From Cristatella mucedo (Eukaryota > Bryozoa > Phylactolaemata > Cristatellidae), in the NCBI GenBank assembly GCA_009760855.2, contig WPIO01000050.1, positions 142,501 to 206,500 on the forward strand: 64,000 nt of DNA, written 5' to 3'. The notes below the pieces were generated by a model. The model was not told where the DNA came from and made no database searches. It saw only the letters and a program-made list of their open reading frames with translations. Shown here piece after piece: positions 11,151-22,609 of the stretch. The position numbers were made by a program, and so were the translations under genes. The stretch's first letter is position 1. The number at the start of each line of letters is the position of its first letter.

Positions 11151-11252
11151 TCGCTGTAACCAGTCTTTCCTCTAACACAGGGAGGCGATTCTACTGAAAT
11201 GGTGGCCGCCCCACTTCGCATACGTAAAATGTGGGTGCAGCACATTCTATAC

Positions 11253-11763
11253 CTTTCTTTGCATTTGCTTGTCCAAATACGGCTGCAATCTGTGGAGTTG
11301 CCATCTCCTCCATCAGCACGTTGCCATCCTTTAAGGTAAGTGTACGAGCTTCACCATTTTGAGGGGAATCCAGATTAGGACCTCGACTTACATCTGTGGC
11401 AGAAGCACTTGCCTTGCAATTGGGCAGAGCTTCGGAGCTCAGTTGCTTTGCTTTTGCGACGTCCCTGAGTGCAGCCGTCTCTCCAACTTCAGCACTGGTG
11501 ATCAGCTGGATGTTATCGTTACAGACGACGTTGCTGCACGCTAAAGCAGGGGCTTCGACTCCAACGTATTCTCGGTTGGCTGCTATGGCATCGTAGACAA
11601 AGAAATCGGGCTGCTGGCTTCTCTGGATCAGCTTGATCTGGTCGTTTTCAATAGACAGGGTTCCGGTGGCGACCATTTCGTTGATGGTGGGAAAAATCTC
11701 GCGGCAGACGATGCAGCTTTCTCGTTGGTGCTCTTCATGAGTAAGACATTCCAGGCATTTCAT
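11253..11763 (-). CDS. Two-finger C2H2 zinc-finger protein, exon 1 (N-terminal)
   Basis: The minus-strand start ATG at 11763 is preceded by an in-frame TAA, so the start is well defined. A possible 5'-UTR acceptor (tatatattgcag) lies about 30 bp upstream. It codes 170 residues plus a split Gly codon. The N-terminus has two CxxC pairs (CLEC at residues 3-6, CIVC at 18-21) that could bind zinc. An acidic/polar middle follows, then a Lys tail (ANAKK) that continues into the Lys-rich start of exon 2. Donor aaag|gtatag, phase 1. If the donor were ignored the frame would run to 11191. The N-terminal CxxC module is not one I can name. Confidence 0.65.
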
Positions 11764-12349
11764 GTCTCCCCTTTACGTCGTCAGCTCTGCAATATATAGC
11801 AAGCTGCAGAAACTTGTATGCCAAGTCATACATGTAATGCCTAACACATATACAAGTATTGCAAAACAAAGATATAATAATCATGCAAAACAACGCTTGT
11901 GCAGTTCATCGGTATGGCATTTTCTGCAAACATGGTTATTTGTAGCATGCCCAGTGTGAGCACGCAAATGCACATCACAAGCCTCTAACTGCCTCAGACT
12001 CTCAACTTTTTCGTGGAGCTGCCATTCTCGACATTCGCACTTTGATGAAAGCTAAACTCCTTGAATTAAGTTACGGCAAAGCAAGCCGATTATAGGTGGG
12101 AAAGCTTGGATTAACTCGTAAAATGGCAAGCCTCAAAATCTAGTTTTGATCCAACAGCGTCCACTGGGCATGCACGGAATCTGAGTAGCACGTTCCAACA
12201 CAACTACATGATCACCTCAGATGCATAGCAAGCTGGCTACTTTTAGTTCCGGCTACTCTGCAAAACTTCATTCGCGCTTTATGTCACAGTAACTCAGCCA
12301 AGTTCTTAGCTGTATTTTTAATAGATTGACTGCATTTCCTAAATATCTA

Positions 12350-12690
12350 AACTCGCAGGTCTTCGAACAGTGCTAGGAGAGCTTACAGGCGGTTCAAAAC
12401 ACTGCACCTAGGCTTCGTTGTCGGGGACGTCGCACCTGCCCTATTCTATAACGTCTCTCTAACCTGCACTAGCTTTTCCTCAAACAGTGGATCTATCGGT
12501 CACAGGGCCACAGTTATTCTCTTAAAGTAGCTACTGCAAGGAATCTATCTAAAATAAAAGTTACCCTTTTCCCTCCATCTCTCACGTCACCCGCTCCTCT
12601 CAACTGAGCCTAGCTTCACCCTCGTCGGTGCGTAATTTGACCTTGAATCATTTAGCAACACGGCCTTCAGCTCCTTTGCACATCCGACCT
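12350..12690 (+). mobile_element. Diverged LINE C-terminal RT fragment
   Basis: Frames contain LQAVQNTAPRLRCRGRRTCP-like sequence, the counterpart of VQNSAARLVCRERR in family A, followed by broken downstream sequence. Very decayed. Confidence 0.4.
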
Positions 12691-12749
12691 AGAGCTAGTA
12701 CATCGCTCGTTCATACGATAGTTTTCTCTGGGCCCACCAGCACGCATTT

Positions 12750-13455
12750 TCTGCGCAGACGAGCAAATTCCCTCTGCACAGAGCAGCAAGTTCCCTTGCG
12801 TAGACCAGCGAATCCTCTCAACGCTGTCCATCAATTTCCTTTGGCATAGACCAGAAAGATCTCTTTGGATAGAACAAAAAGATACCTATGAATAGACTAC
12901 CACGTTGTGCCTGCATAGACCAGCAAGTTCCCTCTGCATAGGCCAGTAAGTTGCCTCAGCATAGACAACCAATACGCCTCTGCAGAGACCAGCGAGTTGC
13001 CTCCGCATTGACCTGCACGCATCCTCTTCCTGTACCAGAAGTTGCCTCTACAGCAAGGAGCAGCAAGTTCTCCCTCAGTTCCGCCAGCGAGCTCCCTCGC
13101 CAGGGGGTTCACTCTGCGCCGAGACCACCAAGTTCCCTTGCATAGAACAGCAAGTTCCCTCTGCATTAAACAGTAGGTTTCCCTGCACAAACCAACAACA
13201 GTGTCTTCATAGACCAGCAAGTTCCCTCTGTATGGTCCAACCAGTTTCATCTGCATAAGCTAGCCAGTTCAATCGGAATTGACGTGCCAGTAGAGCCCTG
13301 GAAATCTCTTCGGAATAGACCTGTAACGTACCACTGCAGAGACCCGCAAGTTGCCTGTTCGTGAACCAGCAAGTCCCCTCCCCCTTCATAGACCAGCGAG
13401 TTCCTTCTGCACCAACTAGCAAGCTGTGTCTGTATAGACCAACAAGGCAGAAGTG
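12750..13455. repeat. Minisatellite, 23-bp unit
   Basis: Degenerate tandem repeats of 'cagcaagttccctctgcata' plus about 3 bases. Successive units begin near 12921, 12944, 12967 and 12990, a 23-bp period, and further units extend on both sides with small indels. Minus-strand frames (GNLLVYE-like repeats) are by-products of a period not divisible by 3. Confidence 0.85.
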
Positions 13456-13514
13456 ACGAGTTATAAAGCAAGGAGTAGCTAGCAAGATCTAGCTCTAGAA
13501 AGCAAAGAAATAGC

Positions 13515-13900
13515 ATCAGATGGAGAGAGAGAGAGAGAAATTACTTCACTGAGGCTCGACCACCGTGGCCTAAATCTGACTAGTGAGTCAAGAGTGACCC
13601 AGTCTCTAGATCACGTGCAGACAACAAACCTGTGCCTCTCTTTGTACATCATAGCTGGGACTCTTGCTATGTATTCCACCTGGGCCTCTAGATTTGTATT
13701 ACATTCGGTCCTGTGGGTGGGTATACGTCATCCCTGGCAAGTTATTCCAGAGCGACCTGGATCCTGTGCAGACCACAAGTCTGGAACTGGAACTCTGGCC
13801 ATTGCAACTACCAAAGGTGACCTGGCATCTCCTTACCTGCGAGTGATTCGATGCCGGCTACCAACCGGTGGTCGAACTGACCGGCAATTGTAAGCGTCTT
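13515..13900. other. No recognised gene
   Basis: A short (GA)n at about 13520-13540, then unrecognised sequence with a weak internal repeat ('gtgcagaccacaagtctgga' near 13770 and a similar phrase near 13615). Confidence 0.4.
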
Positions 13901-13934
13901 CTTGCTTGCAACGTGCTGGCCCAAAGCAAGTGCT

Positions 13935-14080
13935 TCTTTTCGTTTGCATGGCTGATACTGTGCATGTCACAAACCCTTAGTTGTTTATTCTTGCGCAGGG
14001 ACATGTAAAGAAGGTAGATCGAGATTAACTTCTCTCCGGGTGCTATACAGACGACATATAATCATCATTATTAGCAGGTT
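13935..14080 (+). mobile_element. LINE family A tail
   Basis: 'ggctgatactgtgcatgtca' followed by a degenerate terminal hairpin ('gagattaacttctctccggg', 'tgctatacagacg') and ATT-rich end. A second AT-rich antisense-like tail may follow at 14105-14170. Confidence 0.55.
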
Positions 14081-14169
14081 TTCTAGACGGCCGAGCTTTC
14101 CATACATAATAATAATAACAATTATCAATGATTCGTTTTCACAGCCCCTTAAGAGAAATAAATCTCAAA

Positions 14170-14864
14170 AGACGAATCACAAAGCCCCACGAAATGCTAC
14201 AATAAACATTTGATAGCTCGCTTAACACAAACAGACGGCATTAAAACATGTCAGCTTAACTTGATATAAACTGGCCTCTCGTCTAAACAGCCAGGTAAGA
14301 CCACCATCTATTGCATCAGCACCGATTGCCACAGTAAACTGTACTGGGTGCTGGGTACTGGGGCACGATGCTTCTCTCCTACCTTCAGCAAGCACGGGTT
14401 CAGTTGAAAGCATATGAACTGGGCAGCCAAAGTGAACGAGCAGCTCCTTCATTGCTACCAGGCAGCCTCCAGCTTTCGGTGCAGGTCAACCGCCCAGCCG
14501 GGGTCAGCGACCCAGTATCATTGCTGCCACGACCCACAATCTGAGTGCAGAGCTGCATTTCGACGATCAGGTCAATCACTCGGTTTTGTTGCCGGCCGAA
14601 TATGTCACCCTCAGATGGATCAGTTGTCAATCATGGCTGGTTCATTCTGCCCTGGCGACCAATCAGACATGCTAAATAAGAGCAGAACCGGCCCTTTGCC
14701 CATGCCCTGATTTCAACCGCGGACCACGTGGAGGACACCTGCTGCCTCCACCTGACGAGGCTATCACCTGCAGCGATCAGAGGCACCCGACAATTCGGTC
14801 GGGGCACCGTGCCTCTGGCAACGTAAGGCACTGATCGGCCGCACAGACAGCCAGCCTGCTTCTC
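14170..14864. other. No recognised gene
   Basis: Frames of 76-98 codons are open on both strands. None shows a known domain or clear splice sites. Confidence 0.4.
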
Positions 14865-14965
14865 CATGTAATGTAATGTATCTCCGTCAGTAACTCCACA
14901 AAGTCATAAAGACCATGTGGGTGTTACGCAGGAGAGTTTTGTATAGCGCACTCACAGCCTTCGCA
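14865..14965 (-). mobile_element. LINE family B tail, antisense
   Basis: 'cagtaactccacaaagtcat', 'aaagaccatgtgggtgtta', 'cgcaggagagttttgtata' and 'gcgcactcacagcc' are the reverse complement of the family-B 3' end at 24.5 kb. Only about 100 bp, a typical 5'-truncated insertion. Confidence 0.75.
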
Positions 14966-15118
14966 TGTTGCACCTGACAAGTGGAGTGAGCTTACAGGGC
15001 CTGAGCTGCTATAACGCTTTAGCAGTGGATAAGTCATCGCCTTACGAAGGCACATACGATCACGTGCTCTAATGTGCCGTCGCTGCCAATACCGACACTA
15101 CGGCAACCTATGAATTTG

Positions 15119-15270
15119 CCGAGCTGGTTTGGTCTAGCGGTTAACGAGCTCGCCCCGACCAAGGTCTGACCGAGGTCGTGTGCTCGAGCCCCGAGGCATA
15201 TATGAAGCGCCTGAATAGAGATTAAGTTCTCTTAGGGCGCTATACAAATGAATTATATTATATGATTATT
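15119..15270 (+). mobile_element. SINE-1: tRNA-derived head with LINE-A-like tail
   Basis: The head contains a tRNA-like A box (tggtctagcggttaacg, tRNA-Glu-like) and B box (gtgctcgagcccc). The tail reads 'gaagcgcctgaatagagatt', 'aagttctcttagggcgct' and 'atacaaatgaatta', the same hairpin arrangement as the 3' end of LINE family A. This fits a SINE that borrows LINE-A machinery through a shared 3' end. Related copies: 46811-46962 (minus), 59467-59600 (plus), 59818-59925 (minus). Confidence 0.85.
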
Positions 15271-15869
15271 ACATTATGAATCAAGCCTTGAGCCAAGAGC
15301 ATGCAATAAAGGAGAGAGATACGGAGATCCCCCAGCACGAAGGATACGCTTCGTTTTAACAATAAAGCCATGAACCACCACTTCTCTCTCTTCAGATGCC
15401 CAAGATGCCCTCCTGTCTTGAACTAGCCATGTCCAGCTGCAGAAACCATAAACGAAGCTCTCGGTACAGCTACTGCAGTTGCAGGTGGTGAAGTGAGTAG
15501 AGACAAAGCCCGAGTAGGATTGGGAATGAGTAAGTGAAAGTATAAGTATATGTAGGAGGTATGCATGTATAAGTAGGAGGAGAACTGAGGAGAGACAATG
15601 CTCAAGTAGGGAGAGAGACTGAGAACTGTCACTTCCGACATAGAAATGGCAGCTGCTTGGCCGCTGCACACGTCCGAGGTGTGTGGTTCGATTTGATCGT
15701 GCTCTTGTGGGGACTCGTTATGGCCCGAGCGTCCTTCGCCCAACGCCGCACTCCATCTTTCTGTCCGAGCCCGAGTTCCAGCAATCAATGCCAGACAAGC
15801 TGTACAGAAACCCGACACAGTCAATACGGCAAGCTGCTACTAGTGGAGCCTGCGATACAGACACTCGGG
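15271..15869. other. No recognised gene
   Basis: Unrecognised sequence. Long frames crossing into the downstream CT tract are artefacts of that repeat. Confidence 0.4.
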
Positions 15870-16695
<826 letters not shown>

Positions 16696-16849
16696 CTAGT
16701 CTTCGTGCAGAAATAGGCAACATCAAGGCGGCAGCAGCAGCAGCAGCAGCGGGCAGTGCATGCGCGATACCACGATGTGGCTGCTGCTTGCTTGTCTTCG
16801 CTACTCCGTCTACTTTGCTGGCCCACAAAGAGTAATCAGGAGCCAACGT

Positions 16850-17390
16850 GACGTCGTTTCCAGTACTGGCAGTAGAGACACTGTCTCAGTTTTAACGGTC
16901 TGACTGTGACTCAGAGCCTCAGAGCAGAGTGGGCCTGTCTTGTATCATAAAAGGTTGCACTAGAAGGGAATAAAAAGCATTTCTTGATTTCTTTTTGAAT
17001 AATATCTCATCTGCGTAACATTAGGAGATCTCGCTCAATCCCTCGGTTTCAATGCAGTAGACTAGCGGTGAAACTCGTTGTAAGCTCGTCAATTGCTTGT
17101 CTCAGCTTGATAAAGTATTCACTGAACACAGAGGTTCGAGCCACACGATTCAAGTTATGCTCCCGTTGGAGACCGGTACTTAAATTAATCTTATTGCTAG
17201 GACAATGCCCGGCCTCTGCTATTTGGAAAACTTACAAGCATACCGTAATAGAATAAATACAAGCAATATAACCGGGCCATTAGCCACATTTAAGGAGCAA
17301 TAAACATAGTGGACAGGCTTTATCGATTGCCGGCAGCACTTCAAAGTCATCCATGGTATCCTAGTCAGACACATCACGGTAATCTAAGTC
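16850..17390. other. No recognised gene
   Basis: No coding exon or repeat family recognised. Confidence 0.4.
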
Positions 17391-17394
17391 AGAC

Positions 17395-17590
17395 AGATAA
17401 CAATAACAATTATTATAATAATCCATTGATTTTGTCCCTCACAGAACTAAATCTCTTTATGGGCACTTCATATTTTCTGCTAAGGAAGCACAATCGATTG
17501 GTTAGTAGTAGCATGCTCAATAAACAATAAGAATAGAATGGTTAGGGAGGTGACACGCACAGGCTTAGCATGCAAATACGGCTAGTGGCA
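17395..17590 (-). mobile_element. LINE family A tail, antisense, short copy
   Basis: AT-rich start, then 'cacagaactaaatctcttta', then 'ttctgctaaggaagcacaat' and 'gcatgcaaatacggctagtg', collinear with the antisense family-A 3' UTR immediately to its right. Two tails lie head to tail, either a nested insertion or a local duplication. Confidence 0.65.
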
Positions 17591-17594
17591 GCAT

Positions 17595-19075
17595 GCACAT
17601 TAATAATAATAATAATAATTCACTCGATAAAGTGCCCTCAGAGAATTCAATCTCTTTCTAGGTGTTTTACATTTGCTGCAAAGGGAAATGCAATTGAATG
17701 CTGAGTAATATCATCCTTGATAAACAACGTGAATAACATGGTTAGGGGTGACATGCACAGAGTCAGCATGCAAATGTGGTTAGTGGCAGCATGCACAGTG
17801 TCAGCTCGCATAAGCACATGAAAGACGACTCGCAGGGACCCCCTAAATGCTGTTCCAATAGGTGCGTTTTTAAATTCTTTATAAATGTGACCAAGTCAGG
17901 GAATGTTCTGACGCAAGTCGAGAGGGAGTTCCAGGCTTTGGGACCATACGAACTAAATGCACGGTCTCCAAGGATTTGAGGTTTGTACGAGGTAGTGGTA
18001 AACTGTTGGATTCCGAAAAGCAGGTGGTACGATGCTTGGCCTGGTGGGGCAGTAGATCTGAGAGATAGGCTGAGCCAAAGAATGAAGTGACCTAAAAGTG
18101 AGCGACAAAACCTTGAAGTCGATCCGTTGCTTGACTGGGAGTCAGTGCAGGTCAGTGAGAATTGGTGTGATGTGGCAACTGCGACGCTCACGACAGACAA
18201 GCCTAGCTGCAGAGTTTTGCACCAGCCGCAATCGCCTGATCGCACATGCCGGTAGGCCAGTAAGCAGTGAGTTGCAGAAGTCGACACGGGATGTCACAAA
18301 TGCATGGACCAACTTAGACGTGGTATCCTTATCTAAACAAGCCCGAATTTTAGCAATGTTATGTAGCTGAAAGTAGGCAGATTTGACTGTGGAGCTGATG
18401 TGGTCGTCTAACGAGAGGTCGCTTTGGAATATGACACCTAGATTTCGAGCTGATTTAATTGGAGATATGCTGGCAGAGCCAATTTTGAGCGTCAGCCTTT
18501 CCAATATGTGAATCACACTGGGTTCGCCCATAACTAGTAAGTTAGTTTTATCATAATTTAGTTTTAGAAAATTTGCTGGTATCCATGTGGGGATGTCATC
18601 AATACATGCAGCAAGTGAGTTGAGAGAATTTGAGGTGCTCGAAGGCTGGGAGGGATCAAAGCAAAGGTACAACTGAGTGTACTCCGCATAGAAATGAAAG
18701 CTTAGATTGTGCTTGGCAATCACATCAGCAAGAGGGAGAGTATAAACCGTGAAAAGAACCGGACCTAGCACCGAGCCCTGAGGTACCCCATATTTTTTCA
18801 ACATGCATAAGCACAGATAATCTCATTCGATAGAATCTTACTGTGCATGCTACGCAGAGAGACCTTGACGTGATCTCAGTCAATCTCTGAGGGATTTCTG
18901 CTATCTAGCTGACCAGTGTAAGAACGAACGTTGATGAAACCACAGCCACAGAACCAAAGCATTCCTATGGTTACGTAACCAGACATGAGCAGTGCACCGG
19001 ATATGCTTGACCATATGCCATTGATTTGAGCATCCACCACTGGCTGCCGCACCAAGGCGGTGCAGCTCTATCAGG
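17595..19075 (-). mobile_element. LINE family A (L2/CR1-like), antisense, RT-bearing copy
   Basis: Read on the minus strand: the RT box GVPQGSVLGPVLF, a FHFYAEYTQLY segment (the catalytic YADD position reads YAEY, so inactive), NLGVIFQSDLSLDDHIS, LVHAFVTSRVDFCNSLL, LVQNSAARLVCRERR, then the C-terminal AFSSYGPKAWNSLSTCVRT part. The 3' UTR and hairpin tail follow, with (AAT)n at about 17600-17618. A 220-codon frame remains (18142-18804) with a frameshift into 17763-18287. The 5' side beyond 18805 is decayed, and the RT fingers region is mostly missing. The largest family-A coding remnant in the window. Confidence 0.85.
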
Positions 19076-19189
19076 TGAGCTCATGAGCGTTCAGATGCTT
19101 TATTTTTCATCGATAGAGTCTAAAAAATCCGAGTAAAGACTAGGACCTGTGGTGTATATGGCATGAGACTTTTCCAAAGACAAGCATAA

Positions 19190-19191
<2 letters not shown>

Positions 19192-19255
<64 letters not shown>
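19192..19255. repeat. (CA)n(TA)n microsatellite
   Basis: About 38 bp of CA followed by about 24 bp of TA. Confidence 0.95.
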
Positions 19256-19743
19256 CCTGTGCCTGAACATTAGCACGGTACTCGAATACACATGCGCTTA
19301 CAGTAAACAAGTTATCTCTAAGGCAAAGGCAAGCGCTGCGTTGCTTCATTGCCCTCAACGCGTGGGACAAGCAGCGTCTTCGAGGAAAACGGCTGAACTG
19401 CAGATAGACAGACGTACGGATCGCTTGCACTTTAGTTATTCCGTTGCGACTCGGTACAAGCAGACGCATTTCAGTGCATCCATTTCACCCCAACATTCCA
19501 GAATCAAATCAGCCGGGCACACTCCTCTTCGCAGATTTTTCGCATGAAAAACAGCAACCGGGCTGCTCGGCAGCAAGCCACCTGAGATGCCCGGTGCACG
19601 AGTTGCGAGCAGATCTGAGTCCACATTAGCGGCTTTTCGGGGGTCCCCCTCCCCGCATGAACTCCAGCGATGCAGCCACTCTCGTGTACTAGAGACGACG
19701 ATTGTTGACGATGGAGAAGACGGGCTCGCTTCGCAGCTATCGT

Positions 19744-19790
19744 AAATAACAATAATAATAATAATCTACTTGATAAAGCGCCCTCTGAAC
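19744..19790 (-). mobile_element. LINE family A tail scrap, antisense
   Basis: 'aataataataataat' then 'ctacttgataaagcgccctc', only the terminal ~45 bp of family A. An extremely 5'-truncated insertion. Confidence 0.65.
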
Positions 19791-21639
19791 TAAGCCACGA
19801 AGCCACGACTCCGCGACGCTTTCGATCGCCTCCCTCCGAATCGCCTCCCTCCGGATGCGCTGCCGCCGCGTAGGAGGCGCGGTCGTGCGCCTCGCGACAC
19901 CCGTCGGACGCGGAGTATCTATCAAACAAGCTGGCGTCCTCGCTGACCGCAAATCATTTCGGCATTAATAATCATCGACGCTGCCGCCGCACCCTCGAAC
20001 GCTAAGTGCGACTCGGGTGCGAAAAATCCCCACCCTCATCGATTTTTGGATACGCGGCTGGTGTGGGCCTGAGGACGACGCACAGTGAACCGGATTTACG
20101 TCACAAATTGAATCGACGAACGAATTAATTCCCCCAGCGGTGCAGCACCGGGTGGGGGCCGGGGCCACATCGCGAGCGACACGGCTGCCGGTGCTCATTC
20201 CCCACGTGGTGGTAGAGTACCCCCCCCCCCCCACCAGCTGTCTCGCATCCTCCCTAGCTCATGAAATCAAAATTCGCGTCAGCACCACGCCCTTCGCGTT
20301 TCATACAGAGCTAAGACAGCCTTTTTTGCAATTTCCCGCGAATTTTGTCGGCATTGGCGCCCCGTTACCTCCAAATCATAGGCGACGTCGCACGACGGCT
20401 GGGACGCGTCGGACACCGCCGGTTGCAGGTAGGCGTCAAAGCGCCTCCGCCGGGGTCAGCCGTCGGGGTCATTCAACAGGTGTGCTGCGGTACGTTTCGC
20501 GATTGGAATATATTAGCCGATTCCAACGAAACTACCGCGTGCTGGAGGCAAACGTATCTAATTATTATAACCTTTATTGCACAGCTTGCGGTTTTTAATC
20601 GCTGCACCCTGAATAGGGCAAGGTCAAGAGCCGCTGCGGCTGCAGGAAATAGTGCTGTGAATTCGTCGCCATCCAAAATTACGATATGGCGCCGGGTAAA
20701 GATCGCTCGAGATTGCTGCGCCGGACGCCGTGGCCTGTGCCGCCTACGGCCGCGGGACCCCAACGGTACGAGCGGGCACTCTTTTGTGGCCGGCAACCTG
20801 AAGGCTATCTGAAGGTCACCTCCAAAATGCCGTTGCCAAGGTCGGCCGCAGGTTGACCGCTCGATCGGTGCCCGCTTTCTGCGAAACTCGTCAACGCGCG
20901 ACGCGACGTAACGGCGGCGCCAGCTTTATCTGCCGATTTTTGGCGGTTTTTTATTATCCGCGGTTATGCGACTACATGATAGATTGTTGCCGAGGCCTAA
21001 TAAAAGGTCGGCGCCCTGTGATAAGCTGGAGTGAGGATTTAAGACTCGGGGCAGTGGCGTTGGGGTACTGACTTGAGCTACAGACCACACAGACCGCTGG
21101 TGTATGTCGCGACAGCTGCCGAATGCCTGCAACCGCCCGCTGCGGTTGAATAGAATTGTCTGCATTGTGAATGCGGACACGATACGCTAAAGTATGAGCG
21201 TTTGTCGTCGCTGCCGCGTTTTCGCTACTGACGGCGTACCTGCGAGTATCTGTGCAGCACCTACAAGTAAATACGGCCGCGCTAGATGCTCACCGTCTCC
21301 GGTATTCGCCACGCGTCGGCTGAGCACCTTTACGACTGCTCGGCTTTCGGCCTCGTTCTGATCTAACGTCGAAGCTGCACAACGCGTTCGTTTGTAGCAG
21401 CGATTTTGCGTCCGACGCTCAGCCGAAGTCTGCTAAGGGCCGCGCCGACGCGCACCTCGCGCGGCGGCGCATCGTGCGTGCGCATCGGCATCGGTGGCTT
21501 TGAGGCCGCGGAAGGTGCGACTGCCTCCTCCGTACCTTGCCTCGCACTGCACCTCGCCTCGGTGGGGAGGGGGAGAAGAGGGAGTACGGTGCGTAGCATT
21601 AATGCACGCAGCTGTCGCGTGCATTTTAGCGTACGACAG
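19791..21639. other. GC-rich, CpG-dense region without an assigned gene
   Basis: Unlike its surroundings this stretch is rich in CG dinucleotides (for example 19815-19915, 20380-20470, 21290-21490), with a C12 run at about 20220-20231. Several overlapping open frames of 90-155 codons exist on both strands but have Arg/Ala/Pro bias expected from composition. It could be a CpG-island promoter or first-exon region; I could not support an exon. Confidence 0.4.
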
Positions 21640-21882
21640 CTTTTAGTGGGTCCCTGCGATTCGTCTTTATGCGTGCCTATGCGTGCTGACACTGTGCATG
21701 CTGCCACTAACCACACTTGCATGCTGACCCTGTGCATGTCAGCCCTAACCATGTTATTCGTGTCGTTTATCAAGCATGCCACCACTCAACATTCGATCGT
21801 GTTTCCCTTGCAGCAAAGCGCCTAGAAAGAGATTGAGTTCTCTGAGGGCGCTTTATCAAAACATTATTATTATCATTATTTT
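21640..21882 (+). mobile_element. LINE family A 3' UTR and tail
   Basis: Starts at 'ttttagtgggtccctgcgat', continues with 'tgctgacactgtgcatgctg' and 'cgcctagaaagagattgagt', and ends at the hairpin partner 'tctgagggcgctttatca' plus ATT repeats. The hairpin arms are nearly intact, making this the cleanest family-A tail here. Confidence 0.85.
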
Positions 21883-22079
21883 CTGGAAGTGAGTAGAAAG
21901 CCGATTGGCGTAGCACTGATGGATCTATAGCCGCCGCGAAAACGTGGCGAAATTCTGCAGACGCCAACGGTTTTCCCGTTCTTCCGGCTGCACATATTTT
22001 GCTAGAATATTGAAGGCCCGCACGATGGCCGACGACATTGCCTAGGACCACTGAAGAGCGCGGCCACAGCGGCACTCTC

Positions 22080-22545
22080 AATGTTGCTCCAGGCGCGCTC
22101 CCAGAAGTCGCGGCGTCCTTGACCGAGATGAGCGGAGGTCCGCGGCCTTCCCGGTGAGGGCTTGTCGAGGGCTCTTAGGGCTGTATATCAATTATTGAGA
22201 AAAACCTGTTAACTAGTATATATACATGAGCCGGCGGTGCCCTGTCCTGATGTCGTCGAGCGTGCAACCCGGGCCTTTCGGCTCTCGAACAGGGACCACA
22301 CCTCTTCCGAGCTGGAAATGGCGTCGGAGACGCAGTGCTGCCTCGAAGCCGTCCTCTCCGAGCGTGGTGTACTTCGACATTCTCTAAGCGGCAGGTGCGC
22401 GATACCACGCAGAACACCGAAGCGGGCTCAAAGGCATGTATTCACACGGACGCCGCAGCGGGCCAGTACGCGACCACGCGCAGGGCGTCCTCGATCTAAC
22501 TCCCCGCGGTCTTTGCCGCCCGCTACTTATATACCACTGCCATAA
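22080..22545. other. GC-rich region, no assigned gene
   Basis: CpG-rich, with a 102-codon plus frame and an 80-codon minus frame of similar quality. No domain seen. Confidence 0.35.
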
Positions 22546-22609
22546 ATCGCAATAGCCCATAAGCCAACGACAGTGTCATAATCTCAAAATAACCACACGT
22601 GGGATGCCG

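Larger units (their letters stand above)
7233..11252 (-). other. Inferred intron (4.0 kb, phase 1) of the small zinc-finger gene
   Basis: On the minus strand the donor is aaag|gtatag and the acceptor tattttgtag|gc. The intron carries a palindrome and short tandem repeats (7.7-7.9 kb), LINE-B and LINE-A fragments, a SINE and an AT-rich block. Inferred from matching phases and coding character only; no transcript evidence. Confidence 0.6.

Noticed and set aside
19791-21825. Overlapping frames of 90-155 codons on both strands
   Set aside because: Expected from high GC content (few stop codons). No domain, no consistent splice sites.
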